Source of the DNA: a virus
Strand: one strand, 5' to 3'
DNA length: 41,266 nt
Virus record (IMG/VR): IMGVR_UViG_3300023198_001063
Span: 1-41,266 of that record
The notes beneath the pieces were generated by a model. That model was given only the letters and a program-made list of their open reading frames with translations, did not search any database and had not been told where the DNA came from. This document shows, piece by piece, positions 10,019 to 18,935 of the stretch. How positions within the stretch are numbered: position 1 is the first letter of the stretch; every line of letters starts with the position of its first letter. The position numbers were made by a program, and so were the translations under genes.

Positions 10019-12169
10019 TTGGACCATATAGAGTTTTTAACAGAAGGTCTTTTTATAAGCAGTAATATAAAAGCTTCTCAGAAAGACATAGATAAAGCCA
10101 TAACTTCACCCAAAGATAGAAAACTTTCTTATGGTATTGCAACTGAAATGGACATGGTTGTTCTAAACCACAAAACAGGTGAAAAACATTTAGTAGATTT
10201 TAAAACTGTAAGAGTAGACCCTAATAATAAATATAAGCAAACACCTGAAGGTAAATTAGGTAAATCTTGGGATGGCAAACCTTCAAAAGCAGATGGATAT
10301 AGTAAACAACAAAATGCAAGTGCTATATTAACAAATCTTAATGAAGAGATTGAATTTGATACAATTAGTTTACTTCCTATACAAGTGTGGTATCCTGAGA
10401 AAGGTCAAAGTACAGATATTGCAAAAGTATCTACAGAATCACTTGCTTTAAGTAAAGAAGATATAGAGGATGTTTTTCCAAAGGAATATGCAGACCAATT
10501 AAAATCTTCAGCACCACAAACTAGTGAGGTTGAAAGAAGAGAAGAAGGGGAGTACATAATATATGAAGATAAAAATAATAAATCTTCTATATCATTTATA
10601 AAAAATACTCTAAAAGATGGTACATATTTACAGGTTAATAGTGTAGATGTACCGTCTGAATTACAGGGTAAAGGAATAGGTATGTCTTTATATACAAATG
10701 TTTTAAATAATTTACCTACAGGGGTTTTAGGTATAGTATCAGGCACTATAATAAACCCTGCAATTAAAAAAATATATAAAAACTTAGAAAAAGATTTTAA
10801 TGTTAAAAAGATAAAAAATACTTATATAGTAACTTTAAATCAACCAGCACAACAATCTAGTGAGGTTACTATAAATAATAAAAAATGGACTAAAAATTCT
10901 CCAAAAGAAAATCCTAATACTGCTTATGTATTTACAGAGAACATAAACTCAATAGGAGATACTAGAGTTGGAGGAGGCTCTGCTGTAATTAGAAATAATC
11001 CTAATGCCGTTGGTATAGTAACTAAAAAGTATTATACATATAAAGAAAATAGGAATGCTAATAATAAAGAGCAATGGAATGCTGACTTTCAAGATACAGA
11101 TGCTGATTTTGAATTATTTAAGAAAGTTAACTTAGAACAATTTGCTAAATTAGATAAATTTGATTCTAAAATATTTCCAGATTCTTTTGCTAATTCTTTG
11201 GCTGCTGTACCTAATAGATTTGCGTTATGGCTTCAGAATGAATTACAAACTAGATATGGTTTAGTTACTGAAGTAAACAGTAAAGGAACGGGTCTAATAT
11301 CTAAATCTGTACAACCAGCACAACAAACTACTGAGGTTGAAACAGGTGTTGTAGACTTTAAACCAGAAGATATTACAGTAAGTAATAAATTAGAAACTTT
11401 TGAAGTATTTATAGGAGGAAATCAAGAAAATGGTACGGTTGGTATTAAAGGATATAAAATAGACATTAAAAATCAACCTAATGTTAATTTAATAGCTACA
11501 AAATATCATTCTGATGCAGAAGGTACTCAGATGACAAACGGTTGGCAAGTACTTGAGCTAAAGGGAGGATTAAGACTCCCGATGACTGGAGCACCTGGAG
11601 GTGCGGTATTAAGTAAAAAAGATATTAGTCTAGAGTTACCTATTACTTTAAATAATGTACAAGATACAGGTAGTAATAAAAAAATATTAGAGGAAATAGG
11701 GTTTGATTTTAATGTGTCAAGTAGTGTTATTAAAAATGTTACTTATGCACCTAAAGGAAAAAAGAAACAATTATATACTATATCAGGAAACAAAATATTT
11801 AACTCTAAAAAAATAGAGGTATTTAAAACAGACAGTGTTGATAGAAATAAAATATTTGCTAACCTAGCGATTAAAGAAGGAAGAGCTAAAAAAGTTACTT
11901 TTAAAGGTACTGACTATATAGTAAACAATAAAGAGCAAATTATATCAACTGTAACTGGCAAAATAATGAACTGGGGACCAGAAAACGGAAATAGAAGAGC
12001 TATTTTAAGTCTTTACAATAGAAGTGAAGAACAAGTGGCTACTCCTAAACCTTCTACAAGTGATGCCTCCGCTGCTTTTGGTATACCTACAGAAGAGTTA
12101 GACGTAGATGAACTTAAGAAGTGGAAAAACATAAATAATGACTCTAACAATCCTTTTGAGGAATGTTAA
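10019..12169 (+). CDS. Multidomain cargo protein: PD-(D/E)XK nuclease, GNAT-like domain and unknown modules
   Basis: The first usable start is TTG at 10019, but the domain really begins at 9752, giving 805 residues instead of 716. Numbering from the TTG, a RecB-like PD-(D/E)XK nuclease covers the first ~160 residues: Glu in LTEGLF, Asp in ATEMDMVV, DFKT at 60-63, and a YSKQQNAS segment that fits motif QxxxY. A GNAT acetyltransferase-like module follows at about 180-270, with the acetyl-CoA loop QGKGIG near 216. A third module near 285-420 contains the segment AVIRNNPNAVGIVTKK, and a fourth follows near 440-560; I do not recognise either. The modules are joined by near-identical linkers ending in SEV or TEV. 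This architecture fits the polyvalent proteins of phages and conjugative elements, which enter the host with the DNA and disarm defences (family knowledge). The substrates are unknown. The C-terminus carries SDASAAFG, also present in the giant protein. Confidence 0.7.
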   Translation: MDHIEFLTEGLFISSNIKASQKDIDKAITSPKDRKLSYGIATEMDMVVLNHKTGEKHLVDFKTVRVDPNNKYKQTPEGKLGKSWDGKPSKADGYSKQQNASAILTNLNEEIEFDTISLLPIQVWYPEKGQSTDIAKVSTESLALSKEDIEDVFPKEYADQLKSSAPQTSEVERREEGEYIIYEDKNNKSSISFIKNTLKDGTYLQVNSVDVPSELQGKGIGMSLYTNVLNNLPTGVLGIVSGTIINPAIKKIYKNLEKDFNVKKIKNTYIVTLNQPAQQSSEVTINNKKWTKNSPKENPNTAYVFTENINSIGDTRVGGGSAVIRNNPNAVGIVTKKYYTYKENRNANNKEQWNADFQDTDADFELFKKVNLEQFAKLDKFDSKIFPDSFANSLAAVPNRFALWLQNELQTRYGLVTEVNSKGTGLISKSVQPAQQTTEVETGVVDFKPEDITVSNKLETFEVFIGGNQENGTVGIKGYKIDIKNQPNVNLIATKYHSDAEGTQMTNGWQVLELKGGLRLPMTGAPGGAVLSKKDISLELPITLNNVQDTGSNKKILEEIGFDFNVSSSVIKNVTYAPKGKKKQLYTISGNKIFNSKKIEVFKTDSVDRNKIFANLAIKEGRAKKVTFKGTDYIVNNKEQIISTVTGKIMNWGPENGNRRAILSLYNRSEEQVATPKPSTSDASAAFGIPTEELDVDELKKWKNINNDSNNPFEEC
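10511..11339 (+). repeat. Three copies of an interdomain linker repeat
   Basis: Short near-identical segments lie at 10511-10532, 10841-10866 and 11312-11339. They encode APQTSEV, QPAQQSSEV and QPAQQTTEV, between the nuclease, GNAT-like and later modules of the same ORF. The DNA is nearly identical as well as the peptide: the two longer copies share the 15-base run caaccagcacaacaa. This suggests recent duplication or exchange of modules at the linkers, and not only selection on the protein. Confidence 0.75.
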
Positions 12170-12180
12170 AATAAAAGAAT

Positions 12181-15100
12181 ATGGCAAAGAATTGTGCATT
12201 TAATAACACAGAATCAGCTACTAAAGCGTGGTTCAGAACTAACGGTCTAATAGACAGTACTCTTAGTATTAAAAACTTACCTAAGTTTAGACAAGCTAAT
12301 AGAAAGTTTAGTGTAAAAGCTAAAAAAGACTATAATGTAGACGGACAACTTTTCTTTGAAGAAGAGGGAGGTAAAAAAGCTATTCCTAATAGCGAGATGT
12401 TTAGACAAATAGATTATGCTAAAGACTATTTTGAGAATGGTGATGGTATCTATAAACAGAAAAGAAAAGTTAAAGAAGGAGTAGATGAAATTTTTGCCAG
12501 TACTCCTGAACTAGCTTCTATAGGAACAAAAGAACAATATTCTGATTATTTAGCTACTATATTTCCTGATAGCAAAGCTAAAGATATACTTACTGTCGCA
12601 ACTCAAGTAGTTGTAGATACGGTAGAAGGTGTTAAAAAATTAATTAGACAAAAGAAAGATTATAGAGGAGGATATATTAGAGTATACAAAGACTTTGAAG
12701 GTTATGGCCAAACAGGTAAATATGAATCTAAAGATAAAAAAGCTGTAATTAATGTAGAAAGAAAAAACGTACATAAAAAGGATTCGTTTGATGAAAATAT
12801 AGCAAAAGAAGTATTAACTAAATATGGAATACCTTTAGAGGCTGTACTTGATGTAGGGCTTATTAATGAAGCAAGAAATGAATTAAAAAAAGCTTTAAAA
12901 AGTCCTAGCAAAAGGGTAAGAGAGTCTCATACTCAATTTAGAGAGGTTTTAAATAATCATAAAAAAAGAGCTTTTAAAAAGCACCCGTCTCTTAATTCTA
13001 CAAATATAAATGCCATTTTAAATGATATAAATGCAGGTATGGCAGAAGCAGGGACTGACATCTCAAGAGAAGATTATTATAAAGTAAGAAAAGAAGAAGA
13101 TATAGTATTTTTAGGTACTGAAAAAGATATAGAAGGATTTAAAAATTATACTAGTGTATATAAGCAGAAAAAACCTAATAAAAATAAGCAAGAAATTGAC
13201 ATAGAGTTAGAGGCTAAACTTAAAACTTTTTTATCAAGTCATGGTATTTCTGTAGAGTTTGTAGAAACACTTAAAGAAAGAGGTTATGATGCAGTAGCTA
13301 TTGCTGATATTGCTAATAGGCTTATATTAGTATCTAAAAAAGAAGCTGATTTTAGTACTTTACCAGAGGAGGCTGCTCATATTGCGATAGAGTTATTAGG
13401 AAGTAATAATCCAATGGTTAAACGCCTATTAGATATTATAGAAGAGACTCCTATTTATACAGAGACTTATAATGAATATAAAGACGATGCAGACTATCAA
13501 TTAAAAAATAAAAAGGGTGAATTAGTTGGTCCTAATATACTTAAAATAAAAAAAGAAGCTATTGGTAAAGCTATTTCTAAGCAACTTACAGGCACTGAAA
13601 CTAATGATAGGATAAAAGGTGTTATAGGTAGGATTTGGAACCGTATAAAGAGTTTATTTAAGAAAATAGATAGAAATGAATTTGTAACAGAAGTAAATCA
13701 GATTACAGGCTCTATAGCAAAAGATATAATAAGTAATAAACTAGCAGGAGATACAGCTAATTTAGTTAATGCTGGAATATACAAACAGAAAACAAATAAA
13801 AAGAAAGATGAAGCTATAGAAAAAGCTGAAAAATCTTTAGAAGTACTTAAAACACGTTTAAAAAAGCTGCAAAGAAAATTTACCCCAGAAGGAGACGTTT
13901 CTTTAATAAAAGATACTATTAAAGATGTGAAGTTTGCTATTATGAATAAACAAGCTGTTGCAGGTATAGGTTATTATGTTGATACTGCTGCTATTGAAGC
14001 TAGTAGTCTTATGGGAATTATTAATGCATATAGAACTAATAATGATTTAGAGGTTTTAAGTTCTTCTGTTTTACGTGATATAAATGATTTTATTGTTACC
14101 CATGAAAATACTTTATCTGACTTATTAGGTTTCTTTGCTGATGATGTTAATATTCAAAAGACCGAAGAAGGAAGAGCAGTATATGAAGCAGCTGAAGAGG
14201 TATATACTACTATTGCTAAAATTAAATTATTTTATAACAGAACTAAAGCTAAAACAGCAGCAGCAATTATAGAAAAAAATACTAAGTCTGGAAATAATGT
14301 AGCTGAAGAGCTGTTAAAAATGACTGATAAAGACACTTCTCCAATAAGAAGGCACTTATTAAGTATGGGGCACGCTTCTGAAGAAATTTTAAATATAGTT
14401 TATGATATGTTTAAAAAAGCTAAAAACGCTGTTGAAAGAAAAGTATTAAGCAAAGGTAAGGAGCTTTCTAATATTCATGTAGAACTGGAGCAAACAGGCT
14501 TTAAAGATTTTGGTAAGTTCTATGAAAAATATACTACAGGAAAAAAGAAAGGTAAAAAAACAGGTAACGTAGTTTCTAAATATAACAATGGTGAGTTTTA
14601 TGGAGAAATGGAAAAAACTAAAAAAGCTATTACAAAAGCATTAGGTGCTGAAAACTATAACGAAATAGATAGACAGTATTTATCTGATAAAGATAGCTTC
14701 ATATATTCTGAACATTGGAAGGATTTTTATAGAGAAAATTATAATATGGAAACTAAGTCTCCTTCTAATAAGTACCTAAATCCTGTATTTAACACGATTA
14801 CAGGTAAACAAAAAGAGTATTACAACAAACTATTAGAAATAAAAGAAGAAGCTACTGGTATGTTACCTAAAGGGCATCAACGTAGTAAGTTCTTTATGCC
14901 TCAGATAAGAAAAGATTTACTTGACAGATTAAAGTCTAAGGAACAAGGAATATTTTCTAATATAAAAGAATTAGTAAAAGAAACAGGTCTAAGACAAGAA
15001 GACGATACTGAATATGGGGACAGCGAACTGACTAAAGCAGTTCCTATTCATTATAATAGAAAGTTAGATGATATGACTAACTTGACTGATGATATTACTA

Positions 15101-16668
15101 GTATGTATGTAGCTTATTACAACATGGCAGCAAATTTTGAGTCTAAAATAGACTTAGCAGATGACATGTTAATAGTAAAAGAAGTATTAGGGGAAAGAAA
15201 GTATAAAAAAGGAGAAGTTCAAAAAGAAGGTATAGAAACTAATACTTATCAAATGATGGATGTATTTTTAGATACTCATTTATATGGTAAAAAGAAAGTT
15301 GCTGAATCTCCTATGTCCTGGAGAGGTAAAGAAATTATAATTAAAGGCAAACCTTTGTATTTAAGTAAAATACTAGACTCTTTTAACTCTTATGTTAGAC
15401 GTAATAACCTTGCTTTTAATCCTTTTACTCATACAGCAAATGCTGTAATGGGTACTGCTTATAACAATATAGAAGCTGTATCAGGTAAATATTTTTCTTC
15501 TAAAGATAAATTATGGGCAGATAAAGAGATATGGAAGAATTTACCAGCTATTGTGTCTCAAATAGGTTCTAAAAAGAAAACTAATAAAGTTGCACTTTTA
15601 TTTGAATATAATAATATCAGTAAAAGTACTACAGATGTATTTAAAAATATGAATACTAAAAATGCTTTTGGTAGAGCATTATTTGATTCAGGAGTTTACA
15701 GCACTTATGAAGTAGTAGATTATAAAATAAAAGGAAAAGTAATGCTTTCTATGTATCATAGTTATAAATTTATAGACGGCCAATTTATGACTAAAAAACA
15801 ATTAACAAATAAATTACAAAATAAAGAGGCTGTTGAAGCTAAATGGGAGTCAACTAGTACTACTTTATATGATGCTTATGAAGCTGTAAATGGTGTAGTA
15901 AAAATTAAAGATAAATATAAATCTGCAATTAATATAGAATTAGAAGATACTATTAAAAATACTACTAATCAAATAAATGACCAAATAGATGGTAAAATAT
16001 CAGACCTTGATAGAAGTGCTTTTCAACGTAATGTATGGGGGAGGTTAATCCTTACTCACAGGGGGTGGCTATTATCAGGTGCTGAAGCTAGGTATAAAGA
16101 TAAAGGATATAATTACTCTACAGGACAGATGGAAGAAGGATATCATAAGACTTTCTTTAACAAAGTTATTAAGGGTCTTATTGCTAATAAAGGTAACTTT
16201 ACAGCAATGGCTATGAGTAATCTAGAAGATTATGAAAAAGAAAATGTTAGAAAAGCTTGGGCAGATATTATATTTATTGCCGCTTCTTTTATGCTAGCTA
16301 ATTTATTGAATAATCTAGCAGATGATGAAGATAAAAAAGATGAATGGGGATACCAATTTGCTGCTTATATGGGAACAAGGGTAGAGTTAGAAGCAGGAGC
16401 TTTTGTTAACCCTCGTGAGGTATTAAGTATTTTAGAATCACCTGCTGCAGGTATTAACCAAGTAGAAAGTATTATGGATGGTTTAGGTATGATGTTTTCT
16501 TATGATGATGAAGGTACATGGGGTCCAAATGTAGAAGTAAGTAGAGGTACTTATAAAGGGTATACTAAACTTGAAAAATTACTAATTAAAAGGTCAATGG
16601 CTAAAAACTTTTTTGAATTAGGAGACCCAAGAAGTAAAAATACATACTTAAAACAAAAAATATTGTAG
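12181..16668 (+). CDS. 1495-aa putative ejection/cargo protein
   Basis: The ATG at 12181 lies 11 nt after the previous stop, behind an A-rich leader, and the gene ends with TAG at 16666. No single enzyme is recognisable. The N-terminal ~540 residues contain three [GS][IV]YKQK segments (residues 89, 325 and 532) that look like linkers between modules. In the second module, PEEAAH (395-400) followed by IAIELLG resembles a zincin helix whose first His is replaced by Glu, so it may be inactive. The middle of the protein is strongly helical and Lys/Glu-rich. Near the C-terminus, RLILTHRGWLL (about 1287-1297) and a hydrophobic stretch at about 1361-1378 (IIFIAASFMLANLL) could insert in a membrane. 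Its position after the virion RNAP and the nuclease ORF suggests it is packaged and ejected with them, perhaps helping form the DNA-translocation channel (inference). It is the last gene of the plus-strand block. Confidence 0.65.
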   Translation: MAKNCAFNNTESATKAWFRTNGLIDSTLSIKNLPKFRQANRKFSVKAKKDYNVDGQLFFEEEGGKKAIPNSEMFRQIDYAKDYFENGDGIYKQKRKVKEGVDEIFASTPELASIGTKEQYSDYLATIFPDSKAKDILTVATQVVVDTVEGVKKLIRQKKDYRGGYIRVYKDFEGYGQTGKYESKDKKAVINVERKNVHKKDSFDENIAKEVLTKYGIPLEAVLDVGLINEARNELKKALKSPSKRVRESHTQFREVLNNHKKRAFKKHPSLNSTNINAILNDINAGMAEAGTDISREDYYKVRKEEDIVFLGTEKDIEGFKNYTSVYKQKKPNKNKQEIDIELEAKLKTFLSSHGISVEFVETLKERGYDAVAIADIANRLILVSKKEADFSTLPEEAAHIAIELLGSNNPMVKRLLDIIEETPIYTETYNEYKDDADYQLKNKKGELVGPNILKIKKEAIGKAISKQLTGTETNDRIKGVIGRIWNRIKSLFKKIDRNEFVTEVNQITGSIAKDIISNKLAGDTANLVNAGIYKQKTNKKKDEAIEKAEKSLEVLKTRLKKLQRKFTPEGDVSLIKDTIKDVKFAIMNKQAVAGIGYYVDTAAIEASSLMGIINAYRTNNDLEVLSSSVLRDINDFIVTHENTLSDLLGFFADDVNIQKTEEGRAVYEAAEEVYTTIAKIKLFYNRTKAKTAAAIIEKNTKSGNNVAEELLKMTDKDTSPIRRHLLSMGHASEEILNIVYDMFKKAKNAVERKVLSKGKELSNIHVELEQTGFKDFGKFYEKYTTGKKKGKKTGNVVSKYNNGEFYGEMEKTKKAITKALGAENYNEIDRQYLSDKDSFIYSEHWKDFYRENYNMETKSPSNKYLNPVFNTITGKQKEYYNKLLEIKEEATGMLPKGHQRSKFFMPQIRKDLLDRLKSKEQGIFSNIKELVKETGLRQEDDTEYGDSELTKAVPIHYNRKLDDMTNLTDDITSMYVAYYNMAANFESKIDLADDMLIVKEVLGERKYKKGEVQKEGIETNTYQMMDVFLDTHLYGKKKVAESPMSWRGKEIIIKGKPLYLSKILDSFNSYVRRNNLAFNPFTHTANAVMGTAYNNIEAVSGKYFSSKDKLWADKEIWKNLPAIVSQIGSKKKTNKVALLFEYNNISKSTTDVFKNMNTKNAFGRALFDSGVYSTYEVVDYKIKGKVMLSMYHSYKFIDGQFMTKKQLTNKLQNKEAVEAKWESTSTTLYDAYEAVNGVVKIKDKYKSAINIELEDTIKNTTNQINDQIDGKISDLDRSAFQRNVWGRLILTHRGWLLSGAEARYKDKGYNYSTGQMEEGYHKTFFNKVIKGLIANKGNFTAMAMSNLEDYEKENVRKAWADIIFIAASFMLANLLNNLADDEDKKDEWGYQFAAYMGTRVELEAGAFVNPREVLSILESPAAGINQVESIMDGLGMMFSYDDEGTWGPNVEVSRGTYKGYTKLEKLLIKRSMAKNFFELGDPRSKNTYLKQKIL

Positions 16669-16713
16669 ACTCATAAGGTGTAAAAAAAACATAAAGTAAA
16701 AACAAAGAAAAAC

Positions 16714-16742
16714 AGAGCCCCAATTAAGGGGCTTTTGTTTTA
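16714..16742 (+). terminator. Intrinsic terminator between convergent gene blocks
   Basis: AGCCCC (16716-16721), loop aattaa, GGGGCT (16728-16733), then tttgtttt. It lies 47 nt after the stop of the plus-strand cargo block. The opposite strand reads aaagccccttaattggggct followed by ctgttttt, so the hairpin probably also terminates the minus-strand block, whose last gene stops at 16747. Confidence 0.85.
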
Positions 16743-16746
16743 TTCT

Positions 16747-17328
16747 TTAGTAAATGTCCTGACTATATACTCTTTTTGTTTCAGTATTAGTGAAAAAATC
16801 ATAATGATTGTCTATATCAATTGCAGTTTTAAAACTTTTTAATGACTTATTTCTTAATGCAAGTTTATATTTTAAAGTATATCCAAAAGCGTGCCCTACT
16901 CCTGAATAACGGCCTATAATACCATTAGTGTTATAAGCTTTTATAAACCTTTTAATAGGGTCTTTTTCTATTAAATCGTATAATAAAGTATTAAAAAATA
17001 AATCTAAATTTATATTATTTTTTTCCCAAAGCATTCTTACCATACAACAAATAGCTAAGTCTTTAGCTCTATTTCCTGTAGTTTCAAAACTAACAATGTC
17101 ACGTCCGCCCCATTTAATAGGATGTATTTCATTAATAAATTCTATATAGTCTTCTGCATATGTTTCAGTAGGTTCACACAGTATGTCAAATATTTTTATT
17201 ATTTGATAGTCTTGAGGACTGTCAGGAATTTCTGCAAAACAAGCTACTTCATGTTCGTATACTATCACTTCCCCCTTACTGTTTAATACCTCAAAATCAC
17301 AACAGTTATCTTCGTAATCTTCTCTCAT
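16747..17328 (-). CDS. Hypothetical protein, 193 aa
   Basis: I do not recognise the family. The protein starts MREDYEDNCCDFEV and is soluble-looking, with no signal peptide or membrane segment. Visible features are a CC pair at residues 9-10, an ICCMVRMLW segment in the middle, and a basic C-terminal third containing GRYSGVGHAFGYTLKYK. It is the last gene of the minus-strand block, 4 nt downstream of the previous stop, and ends close to the shared terminator. Low-GC codon use matches its neighbours. Confidence 0.6.
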   Translation of the reverse strand: MREDYEDNCCDFEVLNSKGEVIVYEHEVACFAEIPDSPQDYQIIKIFDILCEPTETYAEDYIEFINEIHPIKWGGRDIVSFETTGNRAKDLAICCMVRMLWEKNNINLDLFFNTLLYDLIEKDPIKRFIKAYNTNGIIGRYSGVGHAFGYTLKYKLALRNKSLKSFKTAIDIDNHYDFFTNTETKRVYSQDIY

Positions 17329-17332
17329 TTTT

Positions 17333-17785
17333 TTATAATTCTAATGTATAAATTCTTTGTGTATAACTTCCATCTTCAGCATGTCTGTAATTACTAAATT
17401 CTAAAATACACTTAAAACCTAATTCCTTAATAACATTTTCAAAACAACCATTATAAAAATCTTTTCCTACAGTACATTGTATAACTCCTATTCCACTATA
17501 TTCCTCTATATTTCTATCTTTTATATCATTAATTACACTACCGACAAAGTCTTTTATATTTATTTCATCTGCAGTTATTTCATTTTCTTCTACTTGAAAG
17601 GGGCGATTTAAGTTACCTATGCTCCAACCATGCATAATTACTAAGCCACACCCTGTAAAAGAATCACTTACATTTAAAGAGTATACAGTACTTTCTGTTG
17701 AATAACTAAAAGTATCATTTATATGCCAACATTTATACCCTACTGCGTAAGAGTCTTCATCTATGTTTTCAATTGTTAATTCCAT
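17333..17785 (-). CDS. Hypothetical protein, 150 aa
   Basis: The family is not recognised with certainty. The ATG lies inside the end of the upstream gene, a 17-nt overlap that suggests translational coupling. The C-terminal third reads GIGVIQCTVGKDF, then VIKELGF and YTQRIYTLEL. This beta-alpha-beta-like pattern with a LGF turn is seen in some GNAT-related folds, but the acetyl-CoA loop is not evident, so I do not assign a function. Confidence 0.6.
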   Translation of the reverse strand: MELTIENIDEDSYAVGYKCWHINDTFSYSTESTVYSLNVSDSFTGCGLVIMHGWSIGNLNRPFQVEENEITADEINIKDFVGSVINDIKDRNIEEYSGIGVIQCTVGKDFYNGCFENVIKELGFKCILEFSNYRHAEDGSYTQRIYTLEL

Positions 17786-18224
17786 TATTATTAATTATTT
17801 GTTTGATATAAGCGTTTATAGCTTGTTGTTTAGTTGTATAATAAGTTCTATCAGGATTTTCATCGTGCATTTCTTCACTTTCTTCATCCCAACAAGACCA
17901 TATAATTTGTCCAACCTCTATAACCCAATAATCGTCACCTTCATTAAAAGGGTATTTATTATTTAAAGCTACCATAATAGCTGCATTTGCTAGTACGTGT
18001 TTAAGGTGATTTAAGCCTGTCTCAGGGTCTAATTCTTCCCCTTGCTTCCATGCCATTAAATGACGTAATAAAGCTGCCTCATATCTATCTATAGACACAT
18101 TTTTCCAGTCTCCAGGCGAATACTTTTCAGCCCCATAAGTCATTACTTCTCCTAAGCCTATTATTGATTCAGGAGGTATTAAGTCTAATCTTGGTTTATT
18201 TTTATCATATTTAAGTCCTTTCAT
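17769..18224 (-). CDS. dATP/dGTP diphosphohydrolase N-terminal domain protein (DUF5664-like, MazG-related)
   Basis: The opening KYDKNKPRLDLIPPESI, the VMTYGAEKYSPGDWKNV segment, the ALLRHLMAWKQGEELDPETGLNHLKH block and LANAAIM follow the conserved pattern of the phage family named dATP/dGTP diphosphohydrolase N-terminal (DUF5664). That family is related to MazG-type all-alpha NTP pyrophosphatases, in which acidic residues bind Mg2+. The expected role is hydrolysis of a (d)NTP to the monophosphate plus pyrophosphate to adjust the nucleotide pool; specificity cannot be read from sequence. The last ~60 residues, after YPFNEGDDYW, look like a lineage-specific extension. It ends in TGA, overlapping the next gene's ATG. 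The nearby ribonucleotide reductase fits a nucleotide-metabolism cluster. Confidence 0.75.
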   Translation of the reverse strand: MKGLKYDKNKPRLDLIPPESIIGLGEVMTYGAEKYSPGDWKNVSIDRYEAALLRHLMAWKQGEELDPETGLNHLKHVLANAAIMVALNNKYPFNEGDDYWVIEVGQIIWSCWDEESEEMHDENPDRTYYTTKQQAINAYIKQIINNNGINN

Positions 18225-18233
18225 ATTTCATAC

Positions 18234-18506
18234 TTATTTTTTTCTATTTATTCCATTATCCCAATCAGGCTCAGAACCTTTTTCCATAAATATCTCTATA
18301 GTAGGTTCAGATGAATTCTGTTTTAATGTCATTTGGATTGATGTATCATCTAAAATTTCATAATCACCATCAAAGTCTTTTATAAAATCAAATAAATCAT
18401 TAGAAGACTCTAATTCTTTAGACTTAATTCTCTCTATTACTTCTTTTTCTTTTTCAGAAGGTATCTTTACTCTTTCCCAAGTTGTTATTTTAAAATCTAT
18501 ATACAT
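18234..18506 (-). CDS. Small hypothetical protein, 90 aa
   Basis: The start MYIDFKITTWERVKIP is followed by a Glu/Lys-rich helical segment and an acidic patch (DLFDFIKDFDGDYE). It lacks Cys, signal peptide and membrane segments. It lies 2 nt after the preceding stop and 9 nt before the next start, so it is certainly part of the operon. The function is unknown. Confidence 0.55.
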   Translation of the reverse strand: MYIDFKITTWERVKIPSEKEKEVIERIKSKELESSNDLFDFIKDFDGDYEILDDTSIQMTLKQNSSEPTIEIFMEKGSEPDWDNGINRKK

Positions 18507-18508
18507 AT

Positions 18509-18928
18509 TTATTTATTTTTAGCATTCTGCATTTCTTTTATATAATCCTCATCATAGCTTTCAATGCCTTCTGCAAATCTTAAACGAGTCTCTGCATCTT
18601 CTAGTGGTAAGAGATTAATTCTCGCCCATTCATACCTTTGTTCAGTGTTGTACTGATTAATAAATTCTATTACTGCTTTGTATGTTGCTTTTATATCTGC
18701 ACTTACAAGTAATATTGATAAATTTCCAATGTTATATTCTTCCCATAACTCTGTCTGATTCATCTTCTTTACTACAGACATTAACCAGTCCCAAGATTTA
18801 TCATACCTAGCATCACTAGTTTTATTTTGAAGTTTATACATAGGTTTTCCAATAGCTTCTGTTAACATAGAATTTTCTTTTAATCCCATAAATTCTGCTA
18901 TTAGTTTATTACCTTCTTCTTTTTGCAT
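18509..18928 (-). CDS. Conserved phage hypothetical protein, 139 aa
   Basis: The protein has an N-terminal NKLIAEFMGLKENS helix, a KSWDWLMSVVKKM segment and an AVIEFINQYN segment. This combination is familiar from uncharacterised small proteins of phages and prophages of Bacteroidota; the role is unknown. The start codon is 16 nt downstream of a GC-rich hairpin that follows the upstream gene, so expression may be set at that hairpin. Confidence 0.6.
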   Translation of the reverse strand: MQKEEGNKLIAEFMGLKENSMLTEAIGKPMYKLQNKTSDARYDKSWDWLMSVVKKMNQTELWEEYNIGNLSILLVSADIKATYKAVIEFINQYNTEQRYEWARINLLPLEDAETRLRFAEGIESYDEDYIKEMQNAKNK

Positions 18929-18935
18929 AATTATA

